DNA of 14,672 nucleotides from Dehalococcoidia bacterium (GTDB taxonomy: Bacteria > Chloroflexota > Dehalococcoidia > Dehalococcoidales > UBA1222). A program made the translations under genes and the position numbers. The notes under the pieces were generated by a model. The model had not been told where the DNA came from, ran no database searches, and saw only the letters and a list, made by a program, of their open reading frames with translations. The first letter of the stretch is position 1. Each line of letters begins with the position of its first letter. The stretch is taken from NCBI GenBank assembly GCA_009776515.1, contig WRNP01000033.1:1-14672 (forward strand), given 5' to 3'. Of this stretch, positions 6,095-12,541 are shown one piece after another.

Positions 6095-6731
6095 AGTAAT
6101 CGTATACTTCCATGTCGTAGGCATATGGTACGTCCCAATCCTCGGGTGCTATAAATAAAGGTTGGAATGGCACGGCATACTCAATCTGCGCTTCTGCTTT
6201 GGTGAGATGGTCTTTCATCGCGGTTAGGAAAGGTGCTGAGTTAAGAGCAACCTTGCCCGTACCATCGCAAGCCTTGCATGGTATTTCGCCGGTTACCACC
6301 CGGGCATCCACTTTTACCGAAAGAGGGTCGTCTACGTATGTTTGGAAATAGACGTTATAAACAGCCTCCACTCGCTTATTCGCCGGGACGGTTACTAGGA
6401 CATACTGGTGGCTAATTACGAGCCCGTTTTGATAATCAACTAGCACCAAATTGATGTATCCGGTGGCATCGTCATCGGAGTGGTTGGTAAGGGTGAGGGT
6501 TATATCAGTAGGGTACACGCGGAAAACGCTACATAAAGCCAGATATATTCCGCCTGTAGTAGCTTTGATATCGGTGATGCTAACCCAGCGCATGTTGCCG
6601 GTGGATATATCTCCTGTCGACTGACATACTGGGCATGGTGCTTGCATCACAGCGCTGGCCATAAGGAGTGGTACCACGGTGAAGAAAGCGAAGAACTTCT
6701 TCTGGAATTTGAACTGGCTTGCCTTGAACAT
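6084..6731 (-). CDS. Exported protein with paired DnaJ-type CxxCxxxG motifs
   Basis: Protein of 215 residues, not assigned to a named family. A Sec-type signal (basic residues to Lys12, hydrophobic 13-28, possible cleavage after Ala27 or Ala31) is followed at once by CPVCQSTG (33-40). A second motif, CKACDGTGKV, lies at 152-161. Both resemble the CxxCxGxG repeats of DnaJ; the second fits fully, the first has Ser38 in place of the first Gly. Between them (about 48-148) is a beta-rich stretch with an NHSDDDATGYINLVLVD region and VPANKRVE, like an immunoglobulin-type or FxLYD-like domain. I infer that the two knuckles fold together as one zinc site at the base of a beta sandwich. The C-terminus is acidic and aromatic. 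The ATG at 6731 has GAGAGG 5 nt upstream and an extended -10 promoter nearby. It stands alone as a transcription unit and overlaps the convergent YkgJ-like gene. Confidence 0.78.
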   Translation of the reverse strand: MFKASQFKFQKKFFAFFTVVPLLMASAVMQAPCPVCQSTGDISTGNMRWVSITDIKATTGGIYLALCSVFRVYPTDITLTLTNHSDDDATGYINLVLVDYQNGLVISHQYVLVTVPANKRVEAVYNVYFQTYVDDPLSVKVDARVVTGEIPCKACDGTGKVALNSAPFLTAMKDHLTKAEAQIEYAVPFQPLFIAPEDWDVPYAYDMEVYDYFSQ

Positions 6732-6769
6732 ATCGGCCTCTCGTCAAGTTCTTACGTGCCTTACATACC

Positions 6770-6778
6770 ATTATACCA
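6770..6778 (-). promoter_or_regulatory. Extended -10 promoter for the exported zinc-motif protein
   Basis: Minus strand TGGTATAAT: perfect TATAAT at 6770-6775 with TG one base upstream, an extended -10. No good -35 is visible. Predicted start is near 6763, giving a UTR of about 30 nt to the ATG at 6731. It sits just downstream of the terminator of the Mo hydroxylase operon, so the gene is insulated from that operon. Confidence 0.6.
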
Positions 6779-6803
6779 CATTTTGACGGCAAGGCAGGTC
6801 TTG

Positions 6804-6847
6804 AAAAAATAGGTGGGGAGGGGTGTCCTAGTGGACCCCTCCCCACT
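6804..6847 (-). terminator. Rho-independent terminator of the Mo hydroxylase operon
   Basis: A 12-bp perfect GC-rich stem (6813-6824 with 6835-6846) and a 10-nt loop are followed on the minus strand by a base pair of sequence and six T residues (6804-6809). It begins about 20 bp after the stop codon of the FAD subunit at 6866. Confidence 0.9.
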
Positions 6848-6865
6848 GAGGTGCTAGTTTGGGGA

Positions 6866-7852
6866 TTAAGCGCAGTCTGTCAAGGCGCGGGTTACCAATA
6901 CTTTTGCTATTTGTCTCTTGTAGTCATTCTGGCCAATGCCTGAAGAGCCGGTTATGGCTGCCTCGCCCGCAGCGGTGGCGTTGGCATCATTGATGGCTTT
7001 GCCGGCAATTGAGGTCTGGGCTTGGGTAGCGACGCGCGGCGAGTTGTATACCCCGCCTAGCACGATGCTAGCGGAGCTAACGTTGCCGCCGGAGATGGTA
7101 GCTACCACGGCTGCACTGACCAGCGGGAAGTCAATGGCCTTGCGGAAAGAGAATTTCCTATAGGCGCTCTTGGTGCCGGCTGCAGGTGCAGGGACCTGGA
7201 TCTCGGTTACAATCTCATCCGCAGCCAAGTTGTTGATTTGTTCGCGTCGGGCATCTGTCGCATTGGGCATGCCGAAGAATTCGGCAGCGTCCCAGCCCGC
7301 ACTGTTCTTGTTGGTGATGATCTTGGCATTGAGGGCAACCAGTGCAATGGCTGTGTCTGAGGGGCAGACGGCGAAACAGGCGTTGACCCCACCGAAGATT
7401 GAATGGTAGCGGTTGACGCCGGTTAGAGCGAAGCACTGAGTACCCATCTTACGCAAGCAGTTGAAGTCGTTGAACTCATTGCGGTAGTAGATGCAGCGCG
7501 GCTTTTGGCAGATATTTCCGCCGATTGTGCCCATGTTGCGGAGTTCTGGGCTTCCCACTGCTAAGGCAGCTTGGGCCAAGACGGCGTAGTTGCTCTGGAT
7601 AGTGCTGTTGGCTGCGATCTTGGCGAGGGTGGTAAGAGCCCCGATCTTGAGCACGCTACTGTCTGGTTGTATATAGTCCAAACCTGATATCGTCTTGATA
7701 TTGACAACAGTCTCCGGAGGGTTGGGCGAGATCATGCCTTTCAGGTAGCTCGTCAGGTCGGTGCCACCGGCGATAACCTGAGCTTTGCCCTTGGCTAGAG
7801 TTGCAGCGGCATCGGCTATGGTAGTTGCGTTAACGTGTGTAAACTTATTCAT
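6866..7852 (-). CDS. Molybdenum hydroxylase FAD-binding subunit with 4Fe-4S insert
   Basis: Medium subunit (CoxM/XdhB/PaoB type), 328 residues, carrying electrons from the 2Fe-2S subunit to FAD. FAD-binding motifs are VIAGGTDL (26-33) and TIGGNIC (109-115). An insertion after the second motif carries Cys115, 120, 132, 140, 159 and 163, with NRYH (147-150) and FGG. This pattern is known from 4-hydroxybenzoyl-CoA reductase beta and PaoB, where four Cys hold an extra 4Fe-4S cluster. The C-terminal half (about 225-325) is the CO dehydrogenase flavoprotein C-terminal domain. There is no signal peptide, so export would depend on the Tat-bearing partner. The ATG at 7852 has AGGAGG 6 nt upstream. It is the last gene of the operon, 10 nt after the Moco subunit. 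The substrate is not evident. Confidence 0.92.
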   Translation of the reverse strand: MNKFTHVNATTIADAAATLAKGKAQVIAGGTDLTSYLKGMISPNPPETVVNIKTISGLDYIQPDSSVLKIGALTTLAKIAANSTIQSNYAVLAQAALAVGSPELRNMGTIGGNICQKPRCIYYRNEFNDFNCLRKMGTQCFALTGVNRYHSIFGGVNACFAVCPSDTAIALVALNAKIITNKNSAGWDAAEFFGMPNATDARREQINNLAADEIVTEIQVPAPAAGTKSAYRKFSFRKAIDFPLVSAAVVATISGGNVSSASIVLGGVYNSPRVATQAQTSIAGKAINDANATAAGEAAITGSSGIGQNDYKRQIAKVLVTRALTDCA

Positions 7853-7862
7853 CTCTGTCCTC

Positions 7863-10136
7863 CTAAGTTGCCTTGCCTAGGGCTTTGAGCACCTTATCTG
7901 GGTTGCAGGCACCATGATCGGGATCAACCCAGACACCGATGGCATTGTAAATAGCGGAGAGGATGCAGGCGTAGCTACCGACAACCGGTTCGCCAATACC
8001 GTGTGCGCCGAGGGGGGCGGAATGATCGTCGCCCTCAATGGGATAGAGGTTATGGCGGCTTGGTCTAATGTCCATGGTGGTCGGTAGTTGTGTTTCAGTG
8101 AACTGACTACCGATAACTGCTCCAGTGGCATAGTCATAAACATCGCCGTAGTAGAGGGCTTGGGCTATTTGGAGTTCTGTGCCCGAGCCAAACTGGCTCA
8201 TCACGCCCTCGTAGAAGATGACGCGCCCACAACCAGTAGCGTTCCAGTGGCCCAGGATTTCAACCTCGCCCGTATCTGTGTCAACGGCTACCTCGGCAAC
8301 TGAAGCGGCGGCGCTTTGGGCGTTTACCGCTGTGCCAACTGGCAGGCCGAACAAGGGGCGCTGTAGACCACCACCGCCCGTACCGCCACCCGCAGCGGCC
8401 CAACCAGTCCCGTAGCCTGCAATGGGTGGGGTGCCATTCATGGCTGTTCGGAAAGTGATGCGCTTGGTCGGATCCGGTTTGTAGAAGATCTCGCTGTCCT
8501 TGGCATCCAGATCGTCCACAGTGATACCCGCGATCTCCTTGAGAGGGGTTTTGGTGATGGCGGCGGCGAAGACTTTGGCGCGGCAGTCGCGGGCGGCGCT
8601 GACAAAAGCTGAGCCACCGGCACCAGTGAAAGCCGAGCCGCCATGGGAGCCAGAATTTAGGGTGGTATCACTGTTGCCCCAGTCTCCAACGAAGACATCT
8701 TCGTACTTCATGCCCAATGTCTCGGCGGTGAAGTGGACCAACATGGTGGGGGAGTTGTGTGGCTTGGTGCAACCTGCCTCAATGAGGGCAGTGCCATCGG
8801 GCTGCATGAGAACAATGCCGGCCATGCTGGTACCAGCTACCGAGCCGTGGCTATCAGTGTGGCAGTGGATGCCAATGCCGTGTAGCCGGCCATCGGTCCT
8901 TTTGTTGTTCTGACCGGGGGCGTGCCACTTCGATGTGTAGCCACTTTCACGAGCGACCGTTTCAAAACATTCATTGACCTCCTTGGAGCCCCAGTAGCGA
9001 TACGGGGAATCCTGGTCTGGCATATCAACCGGCATCATGTTCTTCCGGCGTATCTCATATGGGGAAATATTGAGCTTTTCAGCCAGCTTATCCATGGCCA
9101 TGGTCATATTGAGGGCGAATGGCGGGTCAGCCACGCAACGCCATGAGCCGCGATCAGGCACATTGATGTAGATACCGGCACCTTCCCACTTGACATGCGG
9201 AATGATCCAGGTGGTACGCATGACGGTGGACATGCCCGCGCCGGAGCCATTGACCCAGTTTTGGGCGTCAAGGTAGACAAGTGAACCATCGTTCTTGGCA
9301 CCCCATTTGTAGGTGGACTTGACCTCATACTGGCGGATATGGAAGAGCATATTGTGCTTTTTGGTCTCGCGGAATAGCACGGGGAGGCCGTAAACGGCTT
9401 TCGACATGAAAGCGGCGATTCCTGACTCCCAGTTTGAGAGGCGGGCACCATGCCCGCCGCCCAGGTAACGTGCGAAGCAGTGAACTTTGTTTGCAGGCAT
9501 CTCCAAGTAATTGACCACGGCGCTTTTGTTGCCATGCAGGTTTTGCGATCCCTGATACACATATAGGTGGTCACCAATCCACCAAGCCAGCGCTTGGTAG
9601 CTTTCGATGGGTGAGTGCTGGTAGGTGGTGGTCCAGGGCTGGATGGTCTCCAGTTCAATGTCGGCCTGCTGACGGCCGGCATCAACATCACCTCGGGTGA
9701 AAGAAGCGGGCGCAAGGTTAGTGCCTTCGCGCTTGCCGCTCAGCACGGCACCGGGTTTGAGTGCCTCATCAGCCTCGGTTATGGAAGGGAGCTCGTCGTA
9801 AGTGACATCCACGAGGTTGATGGCGCGACAGGCAGTGTACCAGTCATCGGCGACGATACCGACAACGGGCTGCCCCCAATATAGGATGGTTTGATTGAGA
9901 ACGGTGGGGGCTTCTTTGTAGGTGATAACAGCCTTGACACCAGTCTCATTTAGGGCTTTGGTAGCGTCAATGCTCTTGATGGTACCATGAGCGATGGTGG
10001 CGTGCTTCATGGCCCCGAAGAGCTTGCGACCTGGCATATGATCGCCGGTGTAATCAGCTTTGCCGGTGAGATATTCCTTTATGTGGCAATCGTGATTTTC
10101 GGGTTTGCCGGCAACGTTAAATACGGGGAGTGTCAT
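7863..10136 (-). CDS. Molybdenum hydroxylase large (molybdopterin-binding) subunit
   Basis: Catalytic subunit of the xanthine dehydrogenase/aldehyde oxidase family, 757 residues, normal length. An N-terminal aldehyde oxidase a/b hammerhead domain (about 15-130; GKADYTGD, YWGQPVVGIVAD) is followed by the Moco domains. Visible landmarks: HSPIES (174-179), GGGHGAR (226-232, usually GGGFGGK), GSHGGSAFTGAGG (496-508) and GIGEPVV (713-719), whose Glu716 matches the conserved catalytic base. A Gly-rich stretch lies at 581-590. The region usually containing an Arg-Gly substrate loop reads GSWRCVADPPF (330-340), which differs from xanthine and CO dehydrogenases, so substrate cannot be named; aldehyde or N-heterocycle oxidation is the general expectation. 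The ATG at 10136 directly abuts the TAA of the 2Fe-2S subunit, with AGGAGG 6 nt upstream. No chaperone gene for cofactor insertion is in the window. Confidence 0.93.
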   Translation of the reverse strand: MTLPVFNVAGKPENHDCHIKEYLTGKADYTGDHMPGRKLFGAMKHATIAHGTIKSIDATKALNETGVKAVITYKEAPTVLNQTILYWGQPVVGIVADDWYTACRAINLVDVTYDELPSITEADEALKPGAVLSGKREGTNLAPASFTRGDVDAGRQQADIELETIQPWTTTYQHSPIESYQALAWWIGDHLYVYQGSQNLHGNKSAVVNYLEMPANKVHCFARYLGGGHGARLSNWESGIAAFMSKAVYGLPVLFRETKKHNMLFHIRQYEVKSTYKWGAKNDGSLVYLDAQNWVNGSGAGMSTVMRTTWIIPHVKWEGAGIYINVPDRGSWRCVADPPFALNMTMAMDKLAEKLNISPYEIRRKNMMPVDMPDQDSPYRYWGSKEVNECFETVARESGYTSKWHAPGQNNKRTDGRLHGIGIHCHTDSHGSVAGTSMAGIVLMQPDGTALIEAGCTKPHNSPTMLVHFTAETLGMKYEDVFVGDWGNSDTTLNSGSHGGSAFTGAGGSAFVSAARDCRAKVFAAAITKTPLKEIAGITVDDLDAKDSEIFYKPDPTKRITFRTAMNGTPPIAGYGTGWAAAGGGTGGGGLQRPLFGLPVGTAVNAQSAAASVAEVAVDTDTGEVEILGHWNATGCGRVIFYEGVMSQFGSGTELQIAQALYYGDVYDYATGAVIGSQFTETQLPTTMDIRPSRHNLYPIEGDDHSAPLGAHGIGEPVVGSYACILSAIYNAIGVWVDPDHGACNPDKVLKALGKAT

Positions 10137-10862
10137 TTATACACCTCCTATGACGGCGCTGATGGTTTTCCTGAAGTTCTGACACATACACAGGTGGCCG
10201 GAAAGGGCCAGGCGCACATCGTCTTCGGTCGGGTTGGAGTTTGCCTTGAGCAAGCCCTCAGCCGCCATAAGGAAGCCCGGGGTGCAGTAGCCGCACTGTA
10301 CGGCTTCCTTGTCATAGAACTTCTGCTGGATGGGGGAGAGGGTAATGCCGTCCGACAAACCCTCAACGGTGGTGACCTTTTTGCCATCAGCTTCACAGGC
10401 CAGCATCACGCAGCTATAGATGGCTACATCATCCACCAGGATGGTGCAAGCGCCACACTGACCCATATCGCAACCGATCTTAGTGCCGAAGAGTCCGAGC
10501 TCCTCGCGCAGTATCCAGGCCAAGGAGAGGTGGTTAGGAACCGTTAGGTTGTAGGCACGACCGTTGACGGTGAGGTTGATGCGGCTCTTATCGCCCAAAG
10601 AGGGGTCATCTGGGGTGACGGTTACTACGGAGGTTGACCCAGGCTGGGTAATGGTGGTGGTACCTGCCGGAACGGTAACGGTGCCTACGGTTTGAGTCAC
10701 GGTGGTAGTGACAGTATTGCCCGCCACGGTGGTGGTGTCGTTGTTGCAGGCACTGGCCAAGGCGATGGAGCCGATGGTGGCGCCGCCTACGATAAGGCCG
10801 GCGTCTTTAAGAAATTCTCTACGGGAGAGATGAGGTTTCTTTACTTCCTTTTCTTCTGACAT
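10137..10862 (-). CDS. Tat-exported 2Fe-2S subunit of the molybdenum hydroxylase
   Basis: Small subunit, 241 residues. The N-terminus carries a Tat signal SRREFLK (13-19), a hydrophobic stretch (21-36) and a lipobox-like LASAC with Cys39, so a lipid anchor is likely. Residues 40-90 are a low-complexity Thr/Val-rich tether (repeats such as TTTVTQTVGTVTV). The ferredoxin-like 2Fe-2S domain has Cys131, 136, 139 and 151, and the helical 2Fe-2S domain has Cys190, 193, 225 and 227 (QCGYC and LCMC), the two clusters of this enzyme family. As in PaoA-type enzymes the Tat signal should export the whole folded complex. The ATG at 10862 has AGGAGG 5 nt upstream. It is the first gene of the operon, behind a long 5' UTR and a promoter at 11166-11194. 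Confidence 0.93.
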   Translation of the reverse strand: MSEEKEVKKPHLSRREFLKDAGLIVGGATIGSIALASACNNDTTTVAGNTVTTTVTQTVGTVTVPAGTTTITQPGSTSVVTVTPDDPSLGDKSRINLTVNGRAYNLTVPNHLSLAWILREELGLFGTKIGCDMGQCGACTILVDDVAIYSCVMLACEADGKKVTTVEGLSDGITLSPIQQKFYDKEAVQCGYCTPGFLMAAEGLLKANSNPTEDDVRLALSGHLCMCQNFRKTISAVIGGV

Positions 10863-10927
10863 TCAATCCTCCTGAATTATTTTAGCCGGAGATTGGAACG
10901 ATTTCTGAGAGTTCTTTCACCTCCTAT

Positions 10928-10941
10928 GTTTGAAATCAAAC
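10928..10941. repeat. Short palindrome, possible operator
   Basis: GTTTGA and TCAAAC arms separated by AA lie in the 5' UTR of the Mo hydroxylase operon, 66 bp before the first ATG. It could be a repressor site or a small RNA hairpin. No regulator gene adjoins it. Confidence 0.35.
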
Positions 10942-10986
10942 GTTCAACCGCCGTCTGGCCGAAATGTACCGTACTGTGCCTGAAAA

Positions 10987-11092
10987 GATAGGCGGCGATT
11001 TTACCCTAGATAAAAAGCCGATACGGCGGGCATTTGGCATATGGTCGCTCTTACTTAGATGGCTCACGGATAGGGTGGGCGGCATTTGGGCG
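10987..11092 (+). repeat. Three imperfect direct repeats in the leader
   Basis: Copies begin at 10987 (GATAGGCGGCGATTTT), 11020 (GATACGGCGGGCATTTGG) and 11069 (GATAGGGTGGGCGGCATTTG). Each has GATA, a GC-rich CGGC-type block and ATTT. Start-to-start distances are 33 and 49 nt. All lie between the promoter and the first gene of the Mo hydroxylase operon. They could be regulator-binding sites or parts of an RNA structure; similarity was judged by eye. Confidence 0.4.
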
Positions 11093-11165
11093 AAAGGGGA
11101 TTTTTCGCTGGCACATTGTAATTAACCCTTTGTATTAACAGCGTGCAACAACAAACCTCTAGTGT

Positions 11166-11194
11166 ATTATGATAAATGCTAGTGGCGTTGTCAA
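11166..11194 (-). promoter_or_regulatory. Sigma-70-like promoter for the Mo hydroxylase operon
   Basis: Minus strand: perfect -35 TTGACA (11189-11194), 17-nt spacer, -10 CATAAT (11166-11171, five of six). The predicted start is near 11159, leaving an unusually long leader of about 295 nt. The -35 and next bases, TTGACAACG, are the same as in the cytochrome b/c promoter at 1762-1790. Confidence 0.7.
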
Positions 11195-11305
11195 CAGCCA
11201 CATAGGGGAATAAAGTTCCAATGCGGATAAGCCGTCCGTTATGTAGCTACACGAATCGCCTCGTAGCTCTGCTACAAGAAGTAAATCCAGTTAAGCTACC
11301 GTGGG

Positions 11306-12385
11306 TTATTTGCTACCCTTGTCTTCAAAGGTGGCTGCTAGTTCCTCCAGAAGCCTTTTCTGCTCCCGGGAGAGCTTTTCCGGGACGACTATGGTGAGGC
11401 GTACAATTTCGTCGCCCTTGCCCGAGCGGCGGAAGTATGGCACGCCCTTGCCTTTTAGGGTGAAGACGGCTCCGTTCTGACTGCCAGCAGGTATTTTAAG
11501 CGAAGTATCGCCATAGAGCGTGGGCACACTCACCTCAGTCCCCAGCGCTGCCTGGGTGATGTTGATTCTGAGGTTATAGATGATATTGGCATCCTCGCGC
11601 TGGAAGACCTCGTGGGGTTTAATCTTGAGGTCGACCAGAAGGTTGCCGGCTGTGCCGCCGCGCTCACCCACATCACCTTGGCTGGTGAGTTGGACGCGGG
11701 TGCCCTCGTCTACTCCGGCAGGGATGGTCACGGCGATCTGCCTCTCAAAGCTTTCGCGACCAGTGCCTCGGCAATGTGGGCAGGGCTCGCTGATAACCTT
11801 GCCTTCTCCCCGGCAGCGCGGGCAAGTGACGACATTGGTGAAGCGTCCGAAGATACTCTGTTGAACGCGTCGTGCCCGCCCTGTGCCGTTGCATTCGGTG
11901 CAATTTGCTGGCTGAGTGCCGGGCTTTGCCCCGCTACCTTTGCACTCGGAACAGTACTCGGTGCGGCGGATGCGGATTTCTTTCTCAGCCCCAAGGGCGG
12001 CCTCTTCAAAGCCTAACTTGAGCTCATAGCTTAAGTCGGCACCGCGCTGTGGGTTACGGCTCGTCTGGCCGCTCATGCCGCCGAAGAAAGATTCGAAGAT
12101 CTCACCGAAACCGCCAAAGCCGAAGTCCTCAAAGCCGCCTGTGCCCCCGAAAGACGCTCCGCTTATTCCGGCATGGCCGAAGCGGTCATAGGCCGAGCGC
12201 TTTTCAGGGTCGCCCAGCACCTGATAGGCCTCGTTGATCTCCTTGAATTGATCCGCAGCCTTGGCGTCATGGTTTTTATCGGGATGGTACTGGAAAGCGA
12301 GCTTGCGGAACGCTTTCTTGATTTCTTCGTCACTGGCGTTCCGCCCCACCCCCAACACATCGTAATAATCTCGCTTGGCGTTCAT
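11306..12385 (-). CDS. dnaJ: Chaperone protein DnaJ
   Basis: Hsp40 co-chaperone, 359 residues, stimulates DnaK ATPase and delivers unfolded clients. It has the full type I layout: J domain (about 5-70) with HPD at 34-36, a Gly/Phe-rich region (about 76-104), four CxxCxGxG zinc motifs at 145-152, 162-169, 188-195 and 202-209, then the substrate-binding C-terminal domains and dimer end. The ATG at 12385 is followed directly by the J domain (DYYDVLGV); only a weak GAG-type ribosome site is seen. It follows dnaK by 156 bp, a gap that contains a probable dnaK terminator or attenuator hairpin, so it may get less transcription than dnaK. Confidence 0.97.
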   Translation of the reverse strand: MNAKRDYYDVLGVGRNASDEEIKKAFRKLAFQYHPDKNHDAKAADQFKEINEAYQVLGDPEKRSAYDRFGHAGISGASFGGTGGFEDFGFGGFGEIFESFFGGMSGQTSRNPQRGADLSYELKLGFEEAALGAEKEIRIRRTEYCSECKGSGAKPGTQPANCTECNGTGRARRVQQSIFGRFTNVVTCPRCRGEGKVISEPCPHCRGTGRESFERQIAVTIPAGVDEGTRVQLTSQGDVGERGGTAGNLLVDLKIKPHEVFQREDANIIYNLRINITQAALGTEVSVPTLYGDTSLKIPAGSQNGAVFTLKGKGVPYFRRSGKGDEIVRLTIVVPEKLSREQKRLLEELAATFEDKGSK

Positions 12386-12479
12386 GGTTGACTCTTTTTA
12401 GGTTTTAAGCTGTGAGTTTCGTATGGCAGACTGAGTACCTGGCTCGCCGCTCGTAGCTCACGGCCATGATTCAGATATA

Positions 12480-12508
12480 AGAGGGCCAGGAGTTCATCCC
12501 GGCCCTCT
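12480..12508 (-). terminator. Hairpin after dnaK, partial terminator
   Basis: An 8-bp stem, AGAGGGCC (12480-12487) with GGCCCTCT (12501-12508), has a 13-nt loop and is followed on the minus strand by TTATATCT rather than a clean T-run. It is 33 bp after the dnaK stop and before dnaJ. It may act as a weak terminator or processing site between the two genes. Confidence 0.5.
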
Positions 12509-12541
12509 CGGTCGCATTATATCACACCCGTGGGAGCTGAG

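Larger units (their letters stand above)
10863..11305. other. Gap upstream of the Mo hydroxylase operon
   Basis: The 443 bp between dnaJ and the 2Fe-2S subunit hold a minus-strand promoter (11166-11194), about 295 nt of predicted 5' UTR, a set of three imperfect direct repeats (10987-11092), a small palindrome (10928-10941) and an orphan AGGAGGTG at 10918-10925 that has no usable start codon at normal distance. A GTG overlapping it would open a 12-codon peptide. Near dnaJ there is a palindrome TGTAGCTACA (11242-11251) and a GTAGC/GCTAC hairpin (about 11263-11275) without a T-run. No RNA gene is recognised. Confidence 0.6.

Noticed and set aside
7863..10136. Long ORFs on the opposite strand and other frames within the Mo hydroxylase, dnaK, dnaJ and folP genes
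   Set aside because: They are shadows of well-supported genes, without ribosome sites or recognisable domains.
10934..11128. Open plus-strand frame of about 60 codons in the Mo operon leader
   Set aside because: No ribosome site or early start codon, no recognised motif, and it is antisense to the likely leader.
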